64,000 bases of DNA from assembly GCF_946893725.1 (NCBI RefSeq), contig NZ_CAMPPE010000001.1:310001-374000 (forward strand), read 5' to 3'. This DNA comes from Anaerococcus sp. Marseille-Q5996 (GTDB lineage Bacteria > Bacillota > Clostridia > Tissierellales > Peptoniphilaceae). The notes below the pieces were generated by a model. That model was not told the origin of the DNA and made no database searches. It saw nothing but the letters and a program-made list of their open reading frames with translations. Numbering within the stretch: the stretch's first letter is position 1; the number at the start of each line of letters is the position of its first letter. Positions 56,001 through 64,000 of this stretch are shown here, piece after piece. Position numbers and translations under genes: made by a program.

Positions 56001-59000
56001 GAATTTAGGAAATATTAGTATTAACGAATTACAAAATCAAATAGGCAACAGGCCAGGCACAATTGTAAACTACACCTTTACTGACAAAGCTACAAATAAA
56101 GAAGAATTTACAACCCTAAGCCTAGACTCTGGCAAATCTGCATCAATTGCCCACAAGCCTGTATTAGAAAGAAAACCAGAGGATACAGTAGACACAACAG
56201 GTCTAGAATACCTCCACAAGGTACAAACCCACAACGATGGCTCTGGCTATGAAGTAGCACTTTCAAAAGACCAAGCCAACACAATGAAGGCATTCATTCC
56301 TAAAGACCCAAGTAAAAATCCTAGATACAATGATCCAAACTTCATTGACACTGGTGTTATTGTATTTTGTCTAAATCCAGGAAAACCAGAACCAACTAGA
56401 CAGTACAAATTTAATGGAACTATTACCAAAGGCGAATGGTCTACAGCTAAAAGTGATTGGGTCAAAAATGGCAAGGCCATTGCTTCCCTTGCTACAGCAA
56501 ATGAGGCAAAGGCGTCACCACTTTATAAGATGAATGGTAGCGTTGTAAACGACAAATTTTATTCTAGCTTATATGAATATGTACTTAGACTATATTGGTA
56601 TGGCCAAGAATTAGCAGAAGAATACCATCTTGATGAGCAATCTTACTACAAGATCATCCAATACAACCTATACTACTGGATTGCTGGAGAAAACTACGCA
56701 GAATCCTTTAGAAATGGCGGAGGTTATAATCCCGACTACTTCTCAAGTGCTGAATACAGCTATGCCAAAGGGTTAAAGAACCGTATAAGCCAAGGAAAAG
56801 ATTGGGACAAGGTAAACTATGACAAAGACATCCAAATCTTCTACTACGGACATGATAAGACCAGGTCCTACCAAAACACCATCACAGGTGATACTATGAG
56901 AAGATCCGAAAAAGGAAGCGTCACAGTAAATAAGCTAGATAAAGCAGGAACTAAACTTCAGGGAGCTGCCTTCCAGTTACTTGATGAAGATAAAAAAACA
57001 GTAATCAAAACCCTTGTAACAGATGAATCGGGAGTAGCGAAATTTGATAACCTTGACTACGGTACTTACTACTTGAAGGAAGTCCAAGGACCAAGAGGAT
57101 ATCAATTTAACGACCAAATTTCAGAAGTTGTAGTCGGAGGAGAAAAAGAACCACATATAAATTTCAACGCTACAAATACTATCAATGAAATTGAGTTTAG
57201 AAAAATAGATGAAAAAAAACTTGCACTTAAAAATATAGGATTTAGACTAAAGAGAAATGGGCAATTAACCAGTGATGAAATGGTCAAATCTGGAACTAAT
57301 GGTAAATTTGGCTGGAAAGCTCTACTACCAGGTTCTTATGAAGTAGTTGAGTATGATCTGTCAGCTCAACCAAACTACTCAGACAATGAAGGTAAGACAG
57401 TAGCAACATTCACTGTAAATTCTAACAATACCGTAGAAAATAAAGCAATCATCAGTGAGTTTAAAAATGGAAATAGCACTGTAGATATCATCAATAAGAA
57501 AAATTCAGCTCTAGCAAATATAGAATTTACAAAAGTAGATTCCAAAGACTCTGAAAAAGTCCTAGCAGGAGCAGAATTTATCCTAGAGTACAAAAAACCT
57601 GATTCAACCATCTACAAAGAACTACCAGGAAGTAGAAAAACCACAGATACCAATGGTAAGATTTCTTGGAAAGACCTAGACCTAGGTGATTACAGGGTAA
57701 TAGAAACAAAAGCTCCAGGAGCAGACTATGACACAGACATCAACCTTGGAGAAAAAGCTAGATTTGAAGTTGTTGAAGATGGTGAATTCTACAAAGCCAC
57801 AAAGATAAATGTTGAAAATAATATTATCACAAACGAAACCAAACCAAAAGAAGGTCAAGGTGCCTTTGAGTTTGAAAAGATTGATGAGGACACTAAAGAA
57901 AAATTACAAGGAGTAGAATTTACCCTTACTTCTGATGGACAAGTTTATGATGGAAATAAATATTTTGAATACAAGGCTAGCAAGCTTACAGATGAAAATG
58001 GTAAGATTCGTTTTGATAAACTATTACCAGGCACATATATACTAAAGGAAACAAAATCACTTCCAGGATATGATGCTAATACTAATACTTGGAAAGTTGT
58101 AGTATCTGAGAATAATGAAACTAGAGTTTTTGATGATAAGGGAACTGATATTACGAAGTCAAATGCAAGTAAAATCGAAGCTGGAGATGGAAAAGGACCA
58201 ATAGAAATCAAAGTAGACTTTACCACTCTAGGAAGTATCAAATCTAGTATAAAACCTACAGATAAACCAAATATCTTTGACCTAGACCTTACTATTACAC
58301 CATTATCAGATTCGTTTTCAAAAAAAGTGAATATATACTATATATATGATAATGATGCTGATCTAAAAATAATAAAAGACTTAATAAACCGTGCGGACAT
58401 CAGAGGTAAGGCAGATATAATAAAAGGGATAAAAGTAACAGATAACAATGACCTAAATGATTCAAATAGATATACAAATCAATTCACAAAGATAAAGCAA
58501 CTTATTGGAACATCATATAAAACCACACCTACTATTGTTTTATCAGTCTTTAGTAATTCATATAACATAATTGGCTTCACTGATAATTACAACATGACTC
58601 AAGGAAGAAATGAACTAGCTTTACTTGGAATTCCAATATTTGCCTACCATAGGCAAGAAGTTACTGATCAATATCAAATAGATAAGGTTTATAATAGAAA
58701 TATTTATCATTTTGAAGAGAATTATAAAACTAATAATTTTTCTGAAGTACTAGATTACATTAATGGTGGAAAATCTAGACTTGAAGGAAAAAATATCCAA
58801 TTAGCTGCCAAAGATGGTATGACTTTAGATAATGATTTAAATAGTAAAACTATAAATGGTTCAAATTTAGTTGCAAAAAAAGAAAATACTATCACGACAA
58901 AAATAAATATTACTAATGCTGAAAAGTTTGCTGGTTATACACTTGCTTTGGACTCATTAACACTCGACAGGACTGATTTAAGCGGTGCAATCCCTTCACT

Positions 59001-62000
59001 AATGTTTAACACAGCAACAGGCTCCGATAATACATCTGGACAAGGAGATTCTGATGGGGCAAATAATTCATCAGCACCTGCTGTAATGGCATCTCCAATT
59101 ACCAACAAAAAGAAACAACCAGATTCTGCAAAACTTACTATTAAGAAAGTAGATAGTGAGACAAAGATAGGTCTTGAAGGTGCTAAGTTTAGACTATATA
59201 GTACTGAAGAAGATGCGATAAATGATAGATCTTACCTCCAAGAAGTGACCTCAAACGAGCATGGTTACGCAGTTTTTGATAGCATAGAAATTCAACCTAA
59301 CATAACTTACTATGTAAAGGAAATAGCTGCTCCAGATGGCTATAAGATTACTAGTGCTATAACAGAAGTTAAATCATCTCCAACATCAGATAATACAATA
59401 AACGCAGAAATTAAGAACGAGAAAAACAATGCTAAGTTCGAACTTTACAAAAAAGACGCTGATGGAAATAGCCTAGAAGGTGTTGAATTTGAACTTACAA
59501 ATAATAAAACTAAGAAAACTGAAAAATTAACAACAAATTCTAATGGTTATATCTCATCACCATTGCTTGATGCTAATACAAGCTATGAACTAAAAGAGAC
59601 AATAACTCTAGATGGTTATAAGCGAAATGAAAAGACAGCAACTATTACTGTTGATGAAGATGGTAATGTTTCTTGGGATGATAATTCTTTAATTAAAGAA
59701 AAATATGATCCTAACAGCAAAGTTGTAACAGAAACAACCACCAAAGAAACACCGCTAAGATCATGGAAATCGAATCAGGCAACATACACTAACGCAAGTA
59801 AAGCTTGGCCATCATATATGAACACACTGGACTATGCAGAGCTAACAAACCAAGAGACAAAACAAATCACTCAATATATAATGCTTAAACCAGATGATGA
59901 TAAGAATAGTGGCTACACAGATAAGGCAACTACTTTAAATCTATCTACTAGAAATATTAAAAAGATAGATGAAGTCAAACTATTTGACGTGCTTCCAGAG
60001 AAAAAACAGTCTATTGCTCAAGAAATGAGAGATCAGATAGTATCTAATAGTTTGAGCAATCTAAAACTTGTGACTGCTGAAAATGGAAATGCAGGAAATA
60101 TTACCATGGGTTATGGTAATACAAGATTAACACAAAATACAATCCAACCTAATTCAACTAATGCTTGGATTAAATTCCCAGTAAATGGGACAAATAGTAG
60201 ATTTGGCGGAAACTGGGCTATGTTAGTTAAGGTAACAGCAACTGTTGATAATGAAAAAGAAGGTTCAGAAATGAAGTTCGACTGGACTACTGACATACCA
60301 GATAACTCAAGCACTTCAAGCACTCAACAAATCCCAGCACTAGTAAAAACTGAAGAGATTCCAGGAAACACAACATCACCATCACCAACCTTTATAGTAA
60401 TAAATGAAAAGAAACCATCTATAAGTTTTGTCAAAAAAGATAAATCGACTGATAGTAACTTATACGGTGCACAATTTGAGCTATATAAAGATGGAAATTT
60501 AGTAGAAGGCTCATTAACAACTTCTGATAGCGAAGGTAAATTTGGCTTTGCCAATTTAGAAGATGGAGAATATACCGTATATGAAATAGCTTCACCTCTT
60601 GGTTATCCATACCTTGAAGAAAAGCTTGAAGTAGCAACATTTACTGTTGATCATGGTAAAATTACAAATCTTGCAACCAACCAAGCTTTTGGAAATACTA
60701 AAACAGAAAATCCAAATATGGACGAAACTTATGTAATTTATAACAAAGTAAATGATATTAAGTTTAAAAAGGTAAATAAAGACGGAGAGGCTCTAAAAGG
60801 AGCAACGTTTAAACTTGATAGAGTTTGGGTTACTTACAATGAAAACGGCGAGATTGAATCTAATAGAGAAACAGTATTAAAAGATATTGAAACCCTTGAT
60901 GATGGTTTAATATCATTATCAGCAACCACTCCAGGCAGATACCAACTAGTAGAAACATCTGCCCCAGAAGGTTACAAGCATATTTCAACCACTAATAAAG
61001 CAGGTGGTCTAATAGTAGCTGAGTTTACGGTAGAAGAAAGAAGCCTAGCTATTAAAAATATATCTATTGGAGATAAATATTTCCAAAGTATGGAAGATAT
61101 TAAGGACAATGATTCATTAAATATAGTCAACAAGAAAAAAGTTAATGGTGAGCTCCAAGTTAATAAAGTTAAAAAAGATGGAGATTCAATTAAACCATTA
61201 ATTGGTGCAAGATTCTTATTAAAAGATTTGGAATCAGGCCAATATGTAAAGACAGACGGAACATTTACAACAAACTCTGGCGCTGCTCTTACAAATGGAG
61301 ATGCTACAGTCAATTACCAAAATCTACCAGTTGGAGAATACGAACTAAGAGAGTTCAAATCTCCAGATGGATATATAAGAACTATTAACACTTGGAAGAT
61401 TGAAGTAAATGATGATGGTAAGACAACTATAAGTGAAAATCCAAAGCTTGATAATGACGTAGAAGCGACTATTACTGAAGAAACAAGCACAACCCCGGCT
61501 AATCTACAACTAGAAAATAAATCAAATGAGATAGAATTTACTAAGAAAGATAGCAAGACAGGTGATGCACTAGAAGGTGTAGATTTTGAAATTTGGTGGG
61601 ACCAACAGGCAAATAGAACAAGTGATAATAACCTCTACAAAAATTATGTTAAAATAAAAAACTCAAATGGTTCTACTACCTTTACAACTGGGGCAGATGG
61701 TAAGATAAAACTTACAAATCTAAAAACAGGCCACTATAAGATTTACGAAACCAAAATGCCTGAAGGCTACTACGCTGCCAATAAACCAATAGACAACGAA
61801 CCTATTAAAGAAGCTACAGGAGAATTTGTAAAAGAATTCTTCGTAGATATCGATGGAGACATCAAAAAGAACGAACATGGTGTCGTAGATGCTGACAATG
61901 AAAATCTAATAACTACTATTGAAAACACTCCTTACACAGGTAAATTTAGAGTCCAAAAAGTTGGAGAAGATGGAGTGGAAAAACTTGAAGGTGCAGAATT

Positions 62001-62433
62001 CGAGCTTTACAAAGTAATAGGTGAAAATGTTGATAAAGAAAACCCTATTAAAGCAAAACAAGTAATAACTCAAGATGAACAAGTGCTAACAGGTTTAGTA
62101 GAATTTGCCGACCTAGAAAATGGCGAATACCTATTAGAAGAAACAAAGGCTCCAAAAGGCTACGGTATAAGCAATACAACATGGAATATTAGTGTAAATG
62201 ATGGAAAGGTAAATATAACATCAACAAATGGATCAGCTGACTTTACAAGAACTGATGATACTATTACCTTAAACGTCATAAACAAAAAGGCTAGTTACCC
62301 ATCCACAGGTGGTGCTGGTACATTTATAGGATTTGCCCTTATTGGTACGGCGGTGATGCTTGCGGGTATTGCTTACTTTGCTATCTACCAAAATGACAAA
62401 AATAGACGTCGTTCTGATAGATATGGCAGGTAA
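53041..62433 (+). CDS. Giant cell-wall-anchored adhesin 2 (3130 aa) with thioester and Cna-B domains
   Basis: The signal peptide ends about residue 32 (IFAMAM). The N-terminal module is close to that of adhesin 1 (TWTDYINNKDDKEFTYDINL). Next come an acidic linker, helical segments and a thioester domain with Cys1110 (VFCLNPGK) and Gln1207 (IIQYNLYYWI). About eleven Cna-B repeats follow, starting near nt 56920, 57180, 57510, 57860, 59120, 59430, 60420, 60750, 61150, 61530 and 61940. A VWA-like segment without MIDAS residues lies at nt 58220-59010, and the PSYM/YIMLKPD domain of adhesin 1 recurs at 59790-60340. The sorting signal YPSTGG starts at Tyr3086, followed by a helix and RRRSDRYGR. Confidence 0.87.
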   Translation: MKGKLNNYLLKLSSLVLAFILVFPTEIFAMAMDDKASTYNASTSIMGLATQTQNPEENSTESTGEKQTLIKSEISIDETDEYLIEKSASLSKTTGQIDYKILVKSKKSDDKDKNQTAIFAITQNTDLKDLKVEKVQELSADGTEEDAEYSQNTASLFTPQDNQRTFGISTTSAETAMVYYLSAKLSDEALADIDKKSPNMDLEFAIKKLENIYQSRYALEIAKPQENDIIIDHNGDLKNQEESLKEITDNTHQYKAIYKEESQGLFANTPAQITWTDYINNKDDKEFTYDINLDQNQDTSESQINIQYYEASEKGYILNESFTKTLEFSNSLKLSIPQGYIAKLELNTRPKAKTNAKEYAFNGIKIQNPSYIEETFQAGEEEKPSEDDADPLPADTSKEENSKTKEEDERQKTEESNKSAQSAIALNKDAYISDLKENSKLSTNLENATNQIVPVLESYNKEEINWDDFKASIQNIAKAENIDSAQAEEIISALLRGLNEDKYKVANVDIKEATNFDQTSENALTREEIKALIKEEFAKEKSGQITEEELEASLASIREENNITSEDFFNILSDLYQNEEIANDGEEDTTTINTDQTKEEALAEKLAEENISAENFIAFLKSYAKTYDIEEDDLQAILTENKDEVEKVIGDFTIDEIVAASYLDELNPHVFADTISPSFSNEKFITELEYFTETLTRATNEEELFEIVKNNFTKDDTNSSDQLIRSNYVGWKINIPGVDESGMDITEIKKDKYKYDNLNFSIYAPVGQSLKDYKVVVEDGEGETTSYSGSMTEKKGEHYLYSFPIQKDKLTEKGYNIYVVAKAPKKRQNYAIGLKVSPDKNYVNQLLDEFYENFDELSHKYPFLIKWKDTSDANPYRNGINLIDTRMVYLEPNGWQDLFPYNEFRSLDYNDNITDTDNIKNTVSMFGNIDKNGQITWTISETFPAEDLVNKNRVGIDAYSAKTDGQGLTGPSIQILVPNNTAGYDAKNLGNISINELQNQIGNRPGTIVNYTFTDKATNKEEFTTLSLDSGKSASIAHKPVLERKPEDTVDTTGLEYLHKVQTHNDGSGYEVALSKDQANTMKAFIPKDPSKNPRYNDPNFIDTGVIVFCLNPGKPEPTRQYKFNGTITKGEWSTAKSDWVKNGKAIASLATANEAKASPLYKMNGSVVNDKFYSSLYEYVLRLYWYGQELAEEYHLDEQSYYKIIQYNLYYWIAGENYAESFRNGGGYNPDYFSSAEYSYAKGLKNRISQGKDWDKVNYDKDIQIFYYGHDKTRSYQNTITGDTMRRSEKGSVTVNKLDKAGTKLQGAAFQLLDEDKKTVIKTLVTDESGVAKFDNLDYGTYYLKEVQGPRGYQFNDQISEVVVGGEKEPHINFNATNTINEIEFRKIDEKKLALKNIGFRLKRNGQLTSDEMVKSGTNGKFGWKALLPGSYEVVEYDLSAQPNYSDNEGKTVATFTVNSNNTVENKAIISEFKNGNSTVDIINKKNSALANIEFTKVDSKDSEKVLAGAEFILEYKKPDSTIYKELPGSRKTTDTNGKISWKDLDLGDYRVIETKAPGADYDTDINLGEKARFEVVEDGEFYKATKINVENNIITNETKPKEGQGAFEFEKIDEDTKEKLQGVEFTLTSDGQVYDGNKYFEYKASKLTDENGKIRFDKLLPGTYILKETKSLPGYDANTNTWKVVVSENNETRVFDDKGTDITKSNASKIEAGDGKGPIEIKVDFTTLGSIKSSIKPTDKPNIFDLDLTITPLSDSFSKKVNIYYIYDNDADLKIIKDLINRADIRGKADIIKGIKVTDNNDLNDSNRYTNQFTKIKQLIGTSYKTTPTIVLSVFSNSYNIIGFTDNYNMTQGRNELALLGIPIFAYHRQEVTDQYQIDKVYNRNIYHFEENYKTNNFSEVLDYINGGKSRLEGKNIQLAAKDGMTLDNDLNSKTINGSNLVAKKENTITTKINITNAEKFAGYTLALDSLTLDRTDLSGAIPSLMFNTATGSDNTSGQGDSDGANNSSAPAVMASPITNKKKQPDSAKLTIKKVDSETKIGLEGAKFRLYSTEEDAINDRSYLQEVTSNEHGYAVFDSIEIQPNITYYVKEIAAPDGYKITSAITEVKSSPTSDNTINAEIKNEKNNAKFELYKKDADGNSLEGVEFELTNNKTKKTEKLTTNSNGYISSPLLDANTSYELKETITLDGYKRNEKTATITVDEDGNVSWDDNSLIKEKYDPNSKVVTETTTKETPLRSWKSNQATYTNASKAWPSYMNTLDYAELTNQETKQITQYIMLKPDDDKNSGYTDKATTLNLSTRNIKKIDEVKLFDVLPEKKQSIAQEMRDQIVSNSLSNLKLVTAENGNAGNITMGYGNTRLTQNTIQPNSTNAWIKFPVNGTNSRFGGNWAMLVKVTATVDNEKEGSEMKFDWTTDIPDNSSTSSTQQIPALVKTEEIPGNTTSPSPTFIVINEKKPSISFVKKDKSTDSNLYGAQFELYKDGNLVEGSLTTSDSEGKFGFANLEDGEYTVYEIASPLGYPYLEEKLEVATFTVDHGKITNLATNQAFGNTKTENPNMDETYVIYNKVNDIKFKKVNKDGEALKGATFKLDRVWVTYNENGEIESNRETVLKDIETLDDGLISLSATTPGRYQLVETSAPEGYKHISTTNKAGGLIVAEFTVEERSLAIKNISIGDKYFQSMEDIKDNDSLNIVNKKKVNGELQVNKVKKDGDSIKPLIGARFLLKDLESGQYVKTDGTFTTNSGAALTNGDATVNYQNLPVGEYELREFKSPDGYIRTINTWKIEVNDDGKTTISENPKLDNDVEATITEETSTTPANLQLENKSNEIEFTKKDSKTGDALEGVDFEIWWDQQANRTSDNNLYKNYVKIKNSNGSTTFTTGADGKIKLTNLKTGHYKIYETKMPEGYYAANKPIDNEPIKEATGEFVKEFFVDIDGDIKKNEHGVVDADNENLITTIENTPYTGKFRVQKVGEDGVEKLEGAEFELYKVIGENVDKENPIKAKQVITQDEQVLTGLVEFADLENGEYLLEETKAPKGYGISNTTWNISVNDGKVNITSTNGSADFTRTDDTITLNVINKKASYPSTGGAGTFIGFALIGTAVMLAGIAYFAIYQNDKNRRRSDRYGR

Positions 62434-62465
62434 ATTTACAAGAAAATAACAATTGAATATTGCAA

Positions 62466-62500
62466 AAAGGCTTAGGATTCATATCCTGAGTCTTTATTTT
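62466..62500 (+). terminator. Terminator after adhesin 2
   Basis: Arms AAGGCTTAGGAT and ATCCTGAGTCTT (two G-U pairs) followed by TATTTT. Confidence 0.75.
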
Positions 62501-62820
62501 GATTTTCTTAATAACTTGCCCATGCAATTACATAAAAAATAAAACCCTAGCTACAATTATAATTACAAACACACCAACAAATAAATCGTAAAACCCACCC
62601 AAAATAGCTACTACTTATATATAGAAAAATCTCCTAAATCTTCCCGCAAAAAATTTGCAATATTTTCTTGCACGCTATTAAATCAATAGTATACTAGATA
62701 AGCATGTTATATATGACATGCATAAATTTAGTACAAAAACTTAATATTTTATACTTATTGTCCACATTTTTAATATATTGGGAAAAGTTAGGTAAAAAGT
62801 TAAATATGACTAAATTAGTA
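62501..62820 (+). promoter_or_regulatory. Upstream control region of the pilin gene
   Basis: No gene is present. It contains an imperfect palindrome GCATGTTATATATGACATGC (62702-62721), the 14-mer ATATATTGGGAAAA (62773-62786, shared with the adhesin 2 upstream region) and the 15-mer TATGACTAAATTAGT (62805-62819, shared with the adhesin 1 upstream region). The 15-mer ends two bases before the pilin -35, a typical place for an activator. Confidence 0.5.
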
Positions 62821-62849
62821 TTGTATATATCTTACTTATAACGTATAAT
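62821..62849 (+). promoter_or_regulatory. Pilin promoter
   Basis: TTGTAT and TATAAT with a 17-base spacer, directly downstream of the shared 15-mer. The next gene start is ~460 bases away. Confidence 0.55.
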
Positions 62850-63316
62850 ATTAAACAAATAGTTACTAATCGATACTCAAATTTAGAAGGCAAATCCGAC
62901 ACAAGTAGTTATAAAAATAACGAATAATGACAGCACGTTACTTTCTTCGGTAAAATAAATTTAGACATAAAACTTGTCTTTGCTAAAGTCTTAAAGTCTT
63001 TAGAAAAATACTACAGATTTGACCGAGTATTTTCGGAGTTTTGATAGGCAAATCAAGCCATGGATATCGATAGCACAATGCAATAATTACTATTATTTTA
63101 AACATATTGGCCAATATGCAAATATATTGCTAACAATATGTTCTTTAGCTATTGAATCTATTAAAGCTGATATATTATAATTAAACTAAGGTTGATAATT
63201 AGTAATTTACATAAGTGATACCACTCACACCCAAACGAAAGTTGTCCAAAGCTAGATTAATTAATATATCAACAAGAAAATTGCTTTTTCGCAAAATAAT
63301 AAAAAAGGAGAAAAAT
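62850..63316 (+). other. Long untranslated leader of the pilin gene
   Basis: About 465 bases without an open frame. Several inverted repeats are present: a stem GATTTG/CAAATC enclosing CCGA-GTATTT-TCGG (about 63014-63056), and the perfect 16-base palindrome CATATTGGCCAATATG (63103-63118). Length and structure suggest post-transcriptional control, but I recognise no known riboswitch. AAAAGGAG precedes ATG 63317. Confidence 0.4.
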
Positions 63317-64000
63317 ATGAAAAAAGCAACAAACAAGCTAATGCCATTCTTAGCAGCTTTTGCTATGGTTATTGGTGTATTAGTAGCTCCATTTACCACT
63401 GCTAATGCAGATGAAGCTACAGAAACAGAATCTGTAACTATACACAAGATACTACTAACAAAAGAAGCTCTTGATGCACATGATGTGGATAAAGAATATG
63501 ATGGTACAACAATTGGAAACATCAAAGAATTCTTTGGTGACCAATCAGCTGAAGAAATTGATGGAGTTTACTTCAAACTTCAAAGCCTAAAAAAAGGTAT
63601 AGCTGAAGATAAAATTGATGTAAACAATGATGATCAATGGGAAGATGTAGTAGGAAAAGAAGGTAAAACAGAAAATAAAGCTGGTTTAAAACTTGATACT
63701 AAAGGCCTATCAGGTACTTATAGAATCGTAGAAGACCTAACAAAATCAACTTATAATGGAAAGTCATATTTTGACAAAGAAGGAAATCAACTTTATAAAA
63801 AAGGTGAAGACTTCTTTAGACCTAAAAAAGATCAAGAAAAAGAAGATGTTAAAGTAGAAGCAAAGGAAGTAATAACAAAAGAAAACAACTTACTTGCAGA
63901 CTCTAAAGCAGTTCCAACACTTCTTACATTACCTATGGTAAATGAAAAAGGTACCATCAAAGAAGGTCACGTATATCCAAAGAACACACAAGAAAAGCCA
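63317..64000 (+). CDS. Major pilin (fimbrial shaft subunit), N-terminal part
   Basis: 228 codons are present; the frame is open at the right edge. The signal peptide ends near TTANAD (about residue 32). The first domain (about 35-185) has the pilin N1-like features TESVTIHKILL and LSGTYRIVEDL. At 218-222 HVYPK, with Lys222, followed by NTQEKP, is the pilin motif whose Lys is joined by a class C sortase to the previous subunit. It should continue with Cna-B domains and an LPXTG signal beyond the window. Its place after two YPSTGG giants argues for a pilus locus with shaft and tip/ancillary proteins. Confidence 0.85.
   Translation, partial: MKKATNKLMPFLAAFAMVIGVLVAPFTTANADEATETESVTIHKILLTKEALDAHDVDKEYDGTTIGNIKEFFGDQSAEEIDGVYFKLQSLKKGIAEDKIDVNNDDQWEDVVGKEGKTENKAGLKLDTKGLSGTYRIVEDLTKSTYNGKSYFDKEGNQLYKKGEDFFRPKKDQEKEDVKVEAKEVITKENNLLADSKAVPTLLTLPMVNEKGTIKEGHVYPKNTQEKP

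Noticed and set aside
63001-63075. Possible c-di-GMP-I (GEMM) riboswitch before the pilin
   Set aside because: The segment has a GGCAAA string but not the paired GNRA tetraloop/receptor arrangement or GGACGCAAAGCC core.
41672-63316. CRISPR array or tRNA genes in the AT-rich gaps
   Set aside because: No regularly spaced repeats and no cloverleaf-like segments with a GGTTCGAATCC-type arm were seen in the gaps.

Overview
The window comes from a low-GC, Gram-positive anaerobe. Codon usage is strongly AT-rich, TTG starts occur at uvrB, uvrA and the ECF ATPase gene, lipoproteins carry lipoboxes, ribosome sites are of the AAAGGAGG type, and surface proteins have sortase signals. The content (Cna-B/thioester adhesins with YPSTGG signals, dihydroxyacetone kinase, ECF transport) suggests the Peptoniphilaceae (Anaerococcus/Peptoniphilus/Finegoldia type). 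The genus is inferred, not proven.

Layout. 1-2.5 kb: end of a metallo-beta-lactamase-fold hydrolase, an SdpI-like gene cut by a decayed IS256-family element, and an unknown charged protein. 2.7-7.2 kb: a small integrative/mobilizable element with a DUF961-like protein, an FtsK-type coupling protein, a palindromic oriT candidate, a frameshifted MobT/Rep_trans relaxase, a DUF3173 protein and a tyrosine integrase. 7.2-10.2 kb: an Abi/DRT-class reverse transcriptase in a very AT-rich setting, followed by a membrane-protein remnant. 10.2-13.1 kb: two lipoproteins flanking an ABC-F ribosome-protection-type gene, which has a leader-peptide attenuator. 13.2-13.4 kb: a GC-rich hairpin island.

13.4-41.6 kb is mostly housekeeping and transport: a Zn/Cd-type P1B ATPase operon (ArsR regulator, free HMA protein, ATPase), an ornithine cyclodeaminase homologue, two ABC exporters, three tiny membrane proteins, a PepSY lipoprotein, dhaKLM, uvrBA, an XRE membrane regulator, a duplicated-domain lipoprotein with a retropepsin-like partner, and a SAM-hydrolase/ECF transporter operon. 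It ends with a four-gene cassette of binding-protein-VWA fusion, XpaC-like protein, membrane-anchored binding protein and TelA.

41.6-64 kb is a surface-protein locus: a secreted 634-aa protein, two giant adhesins (2892 and 3130 aa), and the start of a major pilin with a VYPK pilin motif, cut by the window end. The first three share an N-terminal module. The giants each carry a predicted Cys-Gln thioester domain, many Cna-B repeats and near-identical YPSTGG anchors. The best reading is a sortase-assembled pilus/adhesin island whose sortases lie beyond the right edge.
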